NCBI GenBank assembly: GCA_016716435.1 | Contig: JADJWI010000008.1 | Coordinates: forward strand, 997,501-1,061,500 | Source: Acidobacteriota bacterium | Lineage (GTDB): Bacteria; Acidobacteriota; Blastocatellia; Pyrinomonadales; Pyrinomonadaceae | Reading direction: 5' to 3' | Length of the DNA: 64,000 nucleotides | The notes under the pieces: model-generated | The model's input: only the letters and a program-made list of their open reading frames with translations | Databases searched by the model: none | What the model was told of the DNA's origin: nothing | Shown: positions 24,745-33,861 of the stretch, in pieces | Layout of the letters: each line of letters opens with the position of its first letter | Position numbering within the stretch: the first letter of the stretch is position 1 | Made by a program: the position numbers and the translations under genes

Positions 24745-27700
24745 TTACTTTTCGGCAGGGCTTTTGAGTTTGTTCAGCAGGCGTTGGAAGCGGGCCTCAT
24801 TGCGAATCGCATCAAACCGCGGATCGACCTCAAGGAAGTTGATCCCATGTGATGATGCTGATTCCGCTCGTTCGAGTGCGTCCAGAGCTTTGTCAGCGAC
24901 GCCATAATGCATGAAAGCAAGTGCTTCCTCATAGGCGAAAGCATAGGCGTTCCCGGCGATCGCAGTATTCGCAGCAACCTCGCTGAGCGTCTGGATCGAA
25001 GCTTCGCGGTCAACTTGCGGGTCACGCGTCTGTAATTCGATCAGGAGCCAACTCGGGTCGCCAAGATCGCCGTTGCCGTAATTGATCTCTTTTCTGAAGA
25101 CTGCCTGGGCAAGGGGGATGTCATTCATCGCCGAGGCTGTCCATCGTTTCACTTTCAACGCAGGAATGAATGACGGTTCCTCGGTCAGCACCGAATTGGT
25201 CTCGCGGATCGCCCCCTCGTAGTTTCCGGCGCAAAAGCTCGCCATCGCCGAGGCAGACCGGACCGCCGGCGACCGCGGGTCAAGCTTTCGTGCATTCTCG
25301 ATCTCCTGGGCGGCCTCAACGTGTTTACCCGTGGCCGAGAGGAATAAAGCGAACCAATGATGGGCCTGCGAGAGCGATGGGTTTAACTGGATCGCCCGGC
25401 GATAAGCAAGTTCCGCTCCTTGGCGGTCGCGGGCTGCGTAAAACTTCAAATATGCATCGGCGGAGTGGGCCTCGGCGAGCCCGTCATCAATGCTTAATGC
25501 GCGGTCAACGTATTCTCGAGCCTTCTCGTACGAATCCGCCGGAGCTTTCGTGTCGTACAGCTTGAGAAGTAGGTACGCTTCGGCCATTCCGACGTAGGCG
25601 AGTGCAAAGTTTCCGTCCTTTGCGAGCGACTGGCCGAAGGTCGTGATCGCCTGTCGCAGGTCTGTGGCGGAACGACGCGTTAGTTGATACCGCCCTATGA
25701 GGTAAAATTCGTAGGCCTCGGGATTTTCGGTGTAGCTCTTTTCGACCTGATAGCGTTCAAGAGCAAGAGGCTCTATTCGAAGCGTCGCCCAAATACGCTC
25801 GGCCAGCTCGGTCTGAAGCGAGAAAAGACCGGTCTCGTCGGCGGCGAAGGTCTCTTGCAAAACGCTCGAACCGGACGCAGTATTTATCATCTCCGCCCTA
25901 AGTGTTGAGACGCCGTTCTGAACCGAGAGTTCACCTTTCACAAAAAAGTTCGCACCTGTTGAGGTGATCGCCGTGAGGTCGTCTTCGTTCATCGTTCGGG
26001 CAGTGTTTGCTGAGATCACCTGGAGCCCCTTGATGTTGCCGAGTTTGTGCGTCAATGCGTCGGCAAGCCCAACACCCAGATTGAACTTGTCATCCTGTAC
26101 CGTGCGGAAGGGAAGCACAACGATCGTCGGTGTGGTGAATGGCCGCTCGGAAGCACCCCGTAAAGAGCTTCCAAAAAACACGGGCAGCACGAAATATCCA
26201 ATACCTGCAAGGATCAAAAGTCCGGCGAGTGCCGCAGCGATCTTGCTCGGGAAACCGCCGATCTTTGCGCGGGCGGTATCCATTCCGGCGGTGTCGGGGC
26301 CGTCGCTAATAACGAGCGTTGTCTTCTCTTCGTTTCGGGAGAGGCTGCCATCAGTATCGTGCCCGAGGCGGTAGCCGCTTTCGGAGAATCGCTTGAAGAG
26401 CATTCGATATCCGGTCCCTTCAAGAATCTCGTCGAATCGCGGATCGCTTCGTATCGGATCGAACGCGGGCTCCACACCGAGCCAATTTAGCCATGCCTCG
26501 CGCGAATCGAGCGCCTCCCGGAGCTTCTCGATCGCTTTTTCGTGTTCACCAAGCTCAACATAACCGAGCGCCATCTGGTAAGGCGAGACGTATCTTTTTC
26601 CGGCCAGCTCTTCAAGTTCACCAGCCGCTTCGCAAGCTTCATCATCCCTGCCGGCGACAGCCAATGCCTCTACGTTTGCTGTTTTGGCGAAGAGCCCGTC
26701 CCCCATCAGAGCGATCGCTTTCTCAATTTCCTCGATCGCCCGCCGAGGTTCATCAAGAGCGCGCAGCACTTTGCTTAGGCCGTAATGTCCAAGACCATAG
26801 CCAGGAAAATCGCGAACGACCTTTTCGTAACGGGTACGGGCCTCGGAAAAGCGTCGGCTATAGTAGAGCCCCCAAGCGATGTTGTGATGGTTAAACGGGG
26901 TCAATGGGTCGAGTTCGGCGCCGCGTTCGGCAAACTGTAGCGCCTCCGAAAAGCGCCCTTCGGTGAACAGTACAATCGAATACCAAACGTGCGCCTTCGC
27001 GTTGGCCGGATTTAGTTCTAGGGCCTTGAGCAAATAGGTTTCCGCCTTTGACCAATCAAGGTTTCCGGCGTGAAGACAAAAGCCTAGGGTAGCGTTGGCC
27101 TCCGACAACTGCGGATCGAGTTCTACGGCCTTTTGCGCGGCAGCGATGCCGGGCTGGAAGCATTCATTCGGCGGAAGAACGCCGATTATACCGAGCCACG
27201 CGTAATAATCCGCAATACCCGTGTAGGCAAGAGCGTAGTTGGGGTCGGCGGCGATCGCTTTGTGAAAACTGACGAAAGCTTGGGCGAAGCCTTCCTCGGT
27301 AAAGCTATTGAAGTGATAACGTCCGCGAAGATAATTCTCGAACGCCTCAGGGTTTTCCGTTCCGCGCTTTGCGAGCTCTTCAAATTCCGCTCCGCTGATC
27401 TGCGGTAAAATCGCCTCCAGAACCCTGATCGAGATCGTATCCTCAAGAGTGAGCACGTCCGAAAGGGTCTCGTCGATCGAGGTCGCCCAAATGGTCGCAT
27501 TATCGGCGATGCTGAGTAGTTGGACATTGACCCGCAAACGGTCGCCTGCCTGCTTGATGCTCCCGTCGATGATGAACTCAACCCCGAGAGCTTCGCCGGC
27601 CTTTACAGGGTCAGGCTGCTCTTGGCTGAAAGCGAGGATCGAACTCGTCGGCCGCACAGTGAGCCGGCGGACCTTGCTGAGGCGGGTGATCATTGCATCG

Positions 27701-29097
27701 GCGAGCCCAAGCCCTAGAAAGCTGTGGTCGGTATCGCTTGCCGGGCCGAGGTTTATGAACTTGAATGGCAGAACAGCGATCGACCTCGTTGCCTCGGCCC
27801 GCCGCAGAAACGAAGTCGTCTCGGAGAGCCTCTTTGGCGTGTATTTCGGGGCACTGACCTCGGATCCTGAGAGCGAACGCTCGATGTCAGCGGCAAGGTC
27901 GGCTGCACTCGCATAACGATCTTCGGGCCTTTTCGCCAAGGCCTTCATCAAAATGTCGTCGAGGCCGTTTCGCAACGTCTCGCGAAGTTGATCGATGGTC
28001 GTTTTACGGGTAGCGGCCGCGCGTCCGATATCGCCGTTGTATCGGGTCAGGAGCGTCTCGTCTATCTGCAGTGCGTTGCTGGGAAGCTCCGGCATCACTT
28101 CGCATATGACACGGCTGACCTCATGCAGTGCACGGCCGGAAAAGCTGTAAGGCTTGTGACCGGTCAAAACTTCGTAAAGCAGAACCCCGAGGGAATATAT
28201 ATCGCTTGCCGGCGTGACCTCCTCGCCCTGCACTTGCTCTGGGCTCGAGTAGTCAGGCGTCATCATCCTTAGCATCGAGGCGGTAGGGTTCACCGATTCA
28301 TGGATAAGCTCGGGGTCGAGTATTTTGGCGATGCCGAAATCGAGCAGCTTTGGAACGCCGGCTTTGTTGATCAACACATTGCCAGGCTTGATATCGCGGT
28401 GAATTATCTGGCGGCCGTGGGCATACTCTACTGCTGAGCAAATCTGAAGAAAAATGCGAAGACGCTCTTCAATGGATAGCGTTCTCGAATCACAATAATT
28501 GTAGAGGGTTTCGCCATCTACATACTCCATTACGAAGTATGGAAGCCCCTCTTCGGTGGTTCCGCCGTCGAGCAATCTGGCGATGTAAGGGTGATCAAAT
28601 GAAGCGAGGATCTGCCTTTCATGCCGAAATCTCCGGATGATGAAGTCAGAATCCATCCCCTTCCTGATCAGCTTTACCGCCACCTTTTGCTCAAATTCGC
28701 CGTCCGCCCTTTCCCCTAGATAGACCGAGCCCATGCCGCCGCGGCCAAGCTCACCTGCAAGACGAAAGACTCCGATCCTTCGCCCGTGGAGGTTTGATGT
28801 CGGGTCCGCGGGCGGGGCGTCAGACATCGAATTTGAGATCTCCTTCTTTGCATTTGTGGAGAGAAATCGGCTGTCGGTCCAGACTGAGGCCTCAATAAAC
28901 TGCTCAGAGGAAGATTCACTGCGAAGAAGTTTCTCGACCTCCGGGATGAGCCCCGGAGCGTCGGCAAGCAGGCGCTCGATAAGGGACGAACGCTCAGTTG
29001 CGGGCACTTCAAGTGCCGCATGAAACGTCTCCTCTATTCGTTGCCAGTCGCTGTTCTCCACGCGTTTTATTATAGGCGCCATCGTAGAAAACGTCAT
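24745..29097 (-). CDS. Ser/Thr protein kinase with TolB-like and TPR repeat modules
   Basis: The 1450 residues comprise an N-terminal helical segment (1-75; typical of this kinase class), a Hanks-type kinase domain (about 108-390; GRGGMG at 119-124, Lys142, HRDIKPGN with Asp235, DFG at 254), a TolB-N-like domain (SIAVLPF, about 440-565), a TPR array (about 575-890), a predicted single membrane span (AAALAGLLILAGIGYFVLPV, near 940-965), a second TolB-like domain (TIVVLPF) and further TPRs to the end. The second module would therefore lie outside the membrane, a receptor-like arrangement. A start at Met6 (29082) is possible. It is divergent from an HD-GYP gene over a palindrome and precedes its pseudokinase-like paralogue. 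Confidence 0.9.
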   Translation of the reverse strand: MTFSTMAPIIKRVENSDWQRIEETFHAALEVPATERSSLIERLLADAPGLIPEVEKLLRSESSSEQFIEASVWTDSRFLSTNAKKEISNSMSDAPPADPTSNLHGRRIGVFRLAGELGRGGMGSVYLGERADGEFEQKVAVKLIRKGMDSDFIIRRFRHERQILASFDHPYIARLLDGGTTEEGLPYFVMEYVDGETLYNYCDSRTLSIEERLRIFLQICSAVEYAHGRQIIHRDIKPGNVLINKAGVPKLLDFGIAKILDPELIHESVNPTASMLRMMTPDYSSPEQVQGEEVTPASDIYSLGVLLYEVLTGHKPYSFSGRALHEVSRVICEVMPELPSNALQIDETLLTRYNGDIGRAAATRKTTIDQLRETLRNGLDDILMKALAKRPEDRYASAADLAADIERSLSGSEVSAPKYTPKRLSETTSFLRRAEATRSIAVLPFKFINLGPASDTDHSFLGLGLADAMITRLSKVRRLTVRPTSSILAFSQEQPDPVKAGEALGVEFIIDGSIKQAGDRLRVNVQLLSIADNATIWATSIDETLSDVLTLEDTISIRVLEAILPQISGAEFEELAKRGTENPEAFENYLRGRYHFNSFTEEGFAQAFVSFHKAIAADPNYALAYTGIADYYAWLGIIGVLPPNECFQPGIAAAQKAVELDPQLSEANATLGFCLHAGNLDWSKAETYLLKALELNPANAKAHVWYSIVLFTEGRFSEALQFAERGAELDPLTPFNHHNIAWGLYYSRRFSEARTRYEKVVRDFPGYGLGHYGLSKVLRALDEPRRAIEEIEKAIALMGDGLFAKTANVEALAVAGRDDEACEAAGELEELAGKRYVSPYQMALGYVELGEHEKAIEKLREALDSREAWLNWLGVEPAFDPIRSDPRFDEILEGTGYRMLFKRFSESGYRLGHDTDGSLSRNEEKTTLVISDGPDTAGMDTARAKIGGFPSKIAAALAGLLILAGIGYFVLPVFFGSSLRGASERPFTTPTIVVLPFRTVQDDKFNLGVGLADALTHKLGNIKGLQVISANTARTMNEDDLTAITSTGANFFVKGELSVQNGVSTLRAEMINTASGSSVLQETFAADETGLFSLQTELAERIWATLRIEPLALERYQVEKSYTENPEAYEFYLIGRYQLTRRSATDLRQAITTFGQSLAKDGNFALAYVGMAEAYLLLKLYDTKAPADSYEKAREYVDRALSIDDGLAEAHSADAYLKFYAARDRQGAELAYRRAIQLNPSLSQAHHWFALFLSATGKHVEAAQEIENARKLDPRSPAVRSASAMASFCAGNYEGAIRETNSVLTEEPSFIPALKVKRWTASAMNDIPLAQAVFRKEINYGNGDLGDPSWLLIELQTRDPQVDREASIQTLSEVAANTAIAGNAYAFAYEEALAFMHYGVADKALDALERAESASSHGINFLEVDPRFDAIRNEARFQRLLNKLKSPAEK

Positions 29098-29126
29098 TTC
29101 GCGGATGGTACGGTGAGGAAATAGCC

Positions 29127-29142
29127 TTCAGAATCTTCTGAA
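29127..29142. promoter_or_regulatory. Perfect 16-bp palindrome between divergent kinase and HD-GYP genes
   Basis: TTCAGAATCTTCTGAA is a 7+2+7 perfect inverted repeat. It lies 30-45 bases upstream of the kinase start and just upstream of the candidate promoter of the HD-GYP gene. This geometry fits an operator for a dimeric regulator of both genes. No regulator is assigned. Confidence 0.4.
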
Positions 29143-29165
29143 CTGGGGTTTAACAATAATAAATA

Positions 29166-29194
29166 TTGCCAAACACTAACTCTTTTGCTATCCT
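29166..29194 (+). promoter_or_regulatory. Candidate sigma70-type promoter for the HD-GYP gene
   Basis: TTGCCA at 29166-29171 and TATCCT at 29189-29194 are separated by exactly 17 bases. Transcription would begin near 29201, and a 6-bp-stem hairpin (AGCGCA/TGCGCT, 29202-29216) lies at the transcript's 5' end. This supports the ATG at 29238 as the gene start. Confidence 0.45.
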
Positions 29195-29237
29195 TTCCAG
29201 TAGCGCAACGTGCGCTCCCGCCGTTCTCCATCCCGCG

Positions 29238-31124
29238 ATGTCCAAACCTAAACTGATCTACATTGTAATCCCCACACTGCTGGTCGTCGGCCTTTTACCG
29301 CTGATTCTTACCGGCTGGTTCCTCTCTGAAAGGAGCGGGACGGAGTTGCGCGCGGTTGAAAACCGATATCAGATACAGCTCGTTCAAGAAAAGGCCCGGT
29401 CGCTTGAGATGTTCCTTCAACGGCAGCTCGACCTTGTCGGCGGCCTTTCCAGCGGATTCGCGCTTGCAGGAACGCCTGAGATCTATAATCAGGTGCGAAC
29501 GGATATGCAGCTCGAAGAGAAGCTGCGCGAAAATCCCGACGTTTTAGCACTTTTCGTTACGCCACCGACCGGCGAGACCCTCGCACTCTATCGGCCCGGA
29601 AACATCGGTAAGCAGCAAATCGACACAATTGCTAATACACTGATCGCGTCATCACAGGGCTCGTCTACGATGATCTCGAGAGCGACGGTTGCCGAGGGCT
29701 CGAACGAAAGTGTAGTGGCGATCGGCTCACGCATAGGCGGAAAGGACGGTGCCGGCTCCGTCATTGCCATCGTTAGCCTAACGAATATCGGCAAAATTCT
29801 TGTTGGAAAGGACGCGGTTTCCGAAGAGCAGATGTGGGCCGCCGGCTTGCCGATCATTTTGATCGTGGACGGTGCCGGACGTGCGATATTCCATCCGGAT
29901 CCGCAGGTCGCCCAGCAGCAGCGTCCACTTACCTCACTTAGGATCGTTAGCGAATGGCAGCAGTCTAGCGAACAGATTCAGTCCGGTCTCGTGCCCTTCG
30001 TCGGGGAATTCGGCGGGAATGAGCACTCGATGATCGGAGCATATTCCACAGTTGACTTCGGCCAGAATGCGAAATTTGGCGTCATTACGATGCAGGACGA
30101 GGCAAAGGCCCTTGCTTCGGTCGGCGAGATGCGCACGCAGACGTGGATCATAAGCCTTGCGTTCGGACTCTTCGCGTCACTTTTTGGCCTATTTGTGGCG
30201 CGTCAGCTCGCGCAACCGATCTTGCGTCTTTCCGAGGCGGCCGAGACCGTCGCAAATGGCGACCTTTCGACCCGTGTCGAGGTCGGCGGTGTCAAAGAAA
30301 CCGCAACGCTCGGCTCTGCTTTCAATACGATGAGCGACCGGCTCGAAGAGCACATCCGTCGGCTCGCTCAAGCCGCGCAAGAAAACAGGGAACTTTTTGT
30401 CGGAACGGTTAAGGCTCTTGCCGCCGCAATTGACGGTAAGGACAAGTACACACGCGGCCATTCAGAACGCGTCGCTCGCATCTCGGTTGCGATCGGCAAG
30501 GAAATGAACTTACCCGAAGACGAGCTCGAAGCCCTCCGTATCAGTGCCTTGCTGCACGACGTCGGCAAGATCGCCATCGACGACAGCATTCTCAAAAAGC
30601 CCGCTGCTCTCACTGCTGAAGAGTTCGATATCATGAAGACCCATCCGGTCAAGGGTTACAAGATCATGTCGCAGATACCCGGAATGGACGCGTTCCTCCC
30701 GGGAATGTATATGCACCACGAGATGGTCAATGGCGAAGGCTATCCGCAAGGCTTAAAGGGCGATGAGATACCGCTGCAAGGGAAGATCGTCTCCGTCGCA
30801 GATACTTTCGATGCAATGACCATCGACCGGCCGTATTCCAAGGGAATGGTTCTCAGCGAGGCCCTCGATCGGATTCGGGGGCTTGTCGGCACACGCTACG
30901 ATGGGGCGGTTGTTGAAGCTCTTGTCCGGGGATGTCAAAAAGGCTTGATCGGCCGCGGCGTTGTTCAGCAGATCGCGACGAACGTCAAAGAAGGCGAGCG
31001 CGGCGTAAATGTCGGCATCGCACAAAATCTTAAACTAAACAGCGGCCATGATTCGGCCGAGCTCCCTCAAGTTGGAAACAATGGAGTTTCAGGAGCACAA
31101 GCTACAAGAAACGTGGCAGGTTGA
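29238..31124 (+). CDS. HD-GYP phosphodiesterase with membrane sensor and HAMP domain
   Basis: The 628 residues comprise a first span (YIVIPTLLVVGLLPLILTGWF), a periplasmic sensor region (about 35-285), a second span (IISLAFGLFASLFGLFVARQ, about 295-315), a HAMP linker (about 315-370), and an HD-GYP domain (about 390-575). Its HD residues (SALLHDVGKIAI) and GYP motif (NGEGYPQGL) are intact, so it should hydrolyse cyclic di-GMP. I start at ATG 29238; an upstream TTG in frame is the -35 element itself. Its final 44 bases overlap the next gene, so the two are translationally coupled. It stands divergent from the large kinase. Confidence 0.92.
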   Translation: MSKPKLIYIVIPTLLVVGLLPLILTGWFLSERSGTELRAVENRYQIQLVQEKARSLEMFLQRQLDLVGGLSSGFALAGTPEIYNQVRTDMQLEEKLRENPDVLALFVTPPTGETLALYRPGNIGKQQIDTIANTLIASSQGSSTMISRATVAEGSNESVVAIGSRIGGKDGAGSVIAIVSLTNIGKILVGKDAVSEEQMWAAGLPIILIVDGAGRAIFHPDPQVAQQQRPLTSLRIVSEWQQSSEQIQSGLVPFVGEFGGNEHSMIGAYSTVDFGQNAKFGVITMQDEAKALASVGEMRTQTWIISLAFGLFASLFGLFVARQLAQPILRLSEAAETVANGDLSTRVEVGGVKETATLGSAFNTMSDRLEEHIRRLAQAAQENRELFVGTVKALAAAIDGKDKYTRGHSERVARISVAIGKEMNLPEDELEALRISALLHDVGKIAIDDSILKKPAALTAEEFDIMKTHPVKGYKIMSQIPGMDAFLPGMYMHHEMVNGEGYPQGLKGDEIPLQGKIVSVADTFDAMTIDRPYSKGMVLSEALDRIRGLVGTRYDGAVVEALVRGCQKGLIGRGVVQQIATNVKEGERGVNVGIAQNLKLNSGHDSAELPQVGNNGVSGAQATRNVAG

Positions 31125-32718
31125 GGTCGGCGGAGCTGTTTACGAAGCTCAATTCGCCGAACTTCCTGACTGGATAAGCGAGGGGTCGCTGCAGCCTGAC
31201 GATAAGGTACGGCGAGGCAATCTTCGTTGGATCGAGGCTCGCAAAGTACCGCAGCTTGTGCCGTTTTTCAATGCGAAGGCGAAGGGCGAACCGCTACCGG
31301 TGGTCGTTACCGAGACAAAGCAGTCGGCGGAGCCGGATACGCAGAGCGTAACTCAAGTATCATTGAATGCAGTGCCGGAGCCGCTTCCGGTTGTTCTGCC
31401 AGCTACAGCGTCGATCAAGGCCACGAAAACTTCTCCAAACGACAACAGCCATTGTATAAACCACGCTGATGTTCCTTCGAAGTATGTGTGTTCCGCGTGT
31501 GAAACCGGCTTCTGCAAGGCGTGTCCCCGGTCGTACGGCGGCAGCGTAAGGATCTGCCCAGCCTGCGGCGAGTTATGCCGCGATGCGGAAGCGGTCGCTG
31601 CTGCACGCGTTGCCGCGAGTTCGGACGCTCTAGGAGGCGATACGTTCGGCTTCGGCGATCTGGGTTATTCATTTGGTCATCCATTCAGGTTCGGAACAAG
31701 CCTGGTTTTCGGCGGTATTCTTTACACCTTTCTCTCGCTCGGGCAATCGGCCGCAGGAATCGGTGGGATCGTCATGGTCGCTACAGCACTGATCGCTGTC
31801 ATGGCCACAAATGCGATCTCCTTCGGCGTGTTGGCCAACACTGTGGACAACTTCTCTAAAGGGGCGATCGATTCGAACTTCATGCCAGACTTCGAGGATT
31901 TCTCGATCTGGGAAGACGTTGTCCATCCGTTCTTCTTGAGCCTTGCTGCATATATATCGAGCTTCGGGCCATTCATCCTGGCGGCGATCATCGGGGTTTA
32001 TCTGATCTTCAGTGCGGTCAGCAGCAAGGTCGAATCGATCAACGCAGATCTCGAACGCATACCCGGCACGCACTATTATTCTCAGCGTGATGTTGCTGAG
32101 CAGTCGACGGATGTAAAGCGCGTGCTTACGGAGATCGCTGATGGCAAGGATGAACAGATCGGGAGCGTGATACAGCCGAGCGGCGAGCCGACGGCTGTCG
32201 TCGATGAAGACGCCCGCGAGCAGGAGGAGCTTTGGGCGATGGCCCAGGAACATCGGAAGGCTCAGCTCGAATCGGTCGTTGGACCTTCGCCCGAGACTCG
32301 CGACGCGCAGTTTCAGGAGTTTCTGACGGGATTTCTCCAGCTTGCGGCACCGCTGGTTGTGATACTGATGTTGACCTTCCTTTGGGGCCTTATCTTGTAC
32401 CCCGCGGCATGTGCTGTTGCAGGTTACACTCGCTCATTTATGGCAACGATCAATCCGGCAACCGCTCTCAATACCATCCGTCATCTGGGATTTGATTACG
32501 TCAAGCTTCTGCTTTTTGGATTGTTGCTCACGATTTTCTCGGGTATCGTTATCGCAATTCCCACTATGTTGCTTACGCCGTTCGATATGCCCGGCGTTGG
32601 GAATTTGCCGGCAAAGGCGGTCGGCGCATTCATTGGATTTTATTTCTGGGCGGTATATTGCTGCCTTATCGGCTTGATGCTTTTCCGCAACCGCGAAAAG
32701 CTTGCTTTGCCTTCTTGA
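31081..32718 (+). CDS. GYF/DUF4339 and B-box zinc finger membrane protein
   Basis: The 545-residue protein starts at ATG 31081, inside the end of the HD-GYP gene. It has an N-terminal GYF_2-like domain (WQVEVGGAVYEA..LRWIEARKVPQLV, residues about 8-55), a B-box-like cysteine/histidine segment (CINHADVPSKYVCSACETGFC..CPACGEL, about 130-175), and a C-terminal membrane region with roughly five or six spans (around 205-250, 290-320, 420-450, 475-505 and 515-535). Between the spans lies a charged loop. This combination recurs in Acidobacteria with unknown role. The coupling to an HD-GYP gene suggests a membrane signalling partner, but no direct evidence exists. Confidence 0.8.
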   Translation: MEFQEHKLQETWQVEVGGAVYEAQFAELPDWISEGSLQPDDKVRRGNLRWIEARKVPQLVPFFNAKAKGEPLPVVVTETKQSAEPDTQSVTQVSLNAVPEPLPVVLPATASIKATKTSPNDNSHCINHADVPSKYVCSACETGFCKACPRSYGGSVRICPACGELCRDAEAVAAARVAASSDALGGDTFGFGDLGYSFGHPFRFGTSLVFGGILYTFLSLGQSAAGIGGIVMVATALIAVMATNAISFGVLANTVDNFSKGAIDSNFMPDFEDFSIWEDVVHPFFLSLAAYISSFGPFILAAIIGVYLIFSAVSSKVESINADLERIPGTHYYSQRDVAEQSTDVKRVLTEIADGKDEQIGSVIQPSGEPTAVVDEDAREQEELWAMAQEHRKAQLESVVGPSPETRDAQFQEFLTGFLQLAAPLVVILMLTFLWGLILYPAACAVAGYTRSFMATINPATALNTIRHLGFDYVKLLLFGLLLTIFSGIVIAIPTMLLTPFDMPGVGNLPAKAVGAFIGFYFWAVYCCLIGLMLFRNREKLALPS

Positions 32719-32737
32719 GCTGCGTTTCGTAAGCACC

Positions 32738-32773
32738 AAAAAGCCCGTGCGTTGTTCAGCGCACGGGTTTTTT
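32738..32773 (+). terminator. Rho-independent terminator before ftsY
   Basis: A perfect 8-bp stem (CCCGTGCG 32744-32751, CGCACGGG 32760-32767) with an 8-base loop is flanked by an A-run upstream and TTTTTT downstream. It ends the HD-GYP operon; ftsY starts 30 bases further on and must have its own promoter or read through. Confidence 0.85.
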
Positions 32774-32802
32774 CTATACTCAAAGTTTCGCGGTTGGAAT
32801 TT

Positions 32803-33831
32803 ATGGCATTTTGGCGCAGGAAAAAGGAAGACCCTTTCTCGACATCGGTACTCGGGCTCGATAAATCCATTGAGGAATTAAAGGCCCAGGAAGAGGCGAT
32901 CGAAAAGGAACTCGGCGTTCGTTTTTCGAAGGCGATCGCAAAGACGCGGGACTCGCTCAATGACCGGCTCGACGCCGTTTTTGAGGGTCGAAAGCAGATC
33001 GACGAAGGGCTTTTGGACGAGCTCGAAGAGATGCTGATCTCAACCGACATCGGCGTAAACACGACGATGCAGGTGCTGGAAGCGGTCAGAAAAGGCGTTT
33101 CGCGTAAAGAGATCAGCGACATCGATGCTCTCAAGGCGACGATGAAGAACGAATTGCTCGGGATACTTGGGCATTCGACCGGCGGAATCGCCTCTGAAAC
33201 GACGGTGGATCTCGCGATCCGGCCGTACGTTCTGATGGTTGTTGGTGTTAATGGTGTCGGCAAGACCACAACGATAGGCAAACTCTCGCAGCGGATAAAG
33301 AACGAAGGAAACGAGGTGCTCATTTGCGCTGCCGATACGTTCAGGGCGGCGGCTTCGGATCAGCTTGAGATCTGGGCCGGGCGGGCCGGCGTGCCGATAA
33401 TACAGCAGAAGCAGGGAACGGACCCGGCGGCGGTGCTTTTTGACGCATTGCAGGCGGCGAAATCGCGTTCGGCAGACGTGCTGATAGTCGATACCGCCGG
33501 ACGGCTTCACAACAAAGCAAATCTGATGGCTGAGCTCGAGAAAATGAAGCGCATTGCTGCACGCGAGGTCGAGGGAGCTCCACATGAGACGCTGCTTGTG
33601 ATCGACGCGGTAACGGGACAGAACGGGCTTGAGCAGGCCCGGCAGTTTACGAAGGTCGCGAATGTCACCGGTATCGTGCTCACAAAGCTCGACGGCACCG
33701 CAAAAGGCGGAATTGCGGTCGCGATCTCAAAAGAGCTTAACCTCCCGATACGCTACGTCGGAATCGGCGAGCAGGTCGATGACCTGATGGTTTTCGACGC
33801 AGAGCGTTATGTAAACAGCCTTTTCAATTAG
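32803..33831 (+). CDS. ftsY: Signal recognition particle receptor FtsY
   Basis: The 342-residue GTPase docks the SRP-ribosome complex at the inner membrane. Motifs are all present: GVNGVGKTTTIGKL (G1), DTFRAAASDQL, DTAGRLH (G3), TKLDGTAKGG (G4/G5). An N-terminal basic amphipathic stretch (MAFWRRKKE) and a short acidic N domain fit the lipid-binding helix. ATG at 32803 is the best start since it begins with the conserved basic Phe/Trp helix. It sits after a terminator and 30 bases before ribD. Length is typical. Confidence 0.96.
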   Translation: MAFWRRKKEDPFSTSVLGLDKSIEELKAQEEAIEKELGVRFSKAIAKTRDSLNDRLDAVFEGRKQIDEGLLDELEEMLISTDIGVNTTMQVLEAVRKGVSRKEISDIDALKATMKNELLGILGHSTGGIASETTVDLAIRPYVLMVVGVNGVGKTTTIGKLSQRIKNEGNEVLICAADTFRAAASDQLEIWAGRAGVPIIQQKQGTDPAAVLFDALQAAKSRSADVLIVDTAGRLHNKANLMAELEKMKRIAAREVEGAPHETLLVIDAVTGQNGLEQARQFTKVANVTGIVLTKLDGTAKGGIAVAISKELNLPIRYVGIGEQVDDLMVFDAERYVNSLFN

Positions 33832-33861
33832 ACCGGCCGAAGGTGGCCAAGAGGACGAGCA

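Noticed and set aside
32640..33323. 227-codon Ser-rich frame on the minus strand
   Set aside because: It crosses the terminator and the start of ftsY on the opposite strand and has no recognisable domain.
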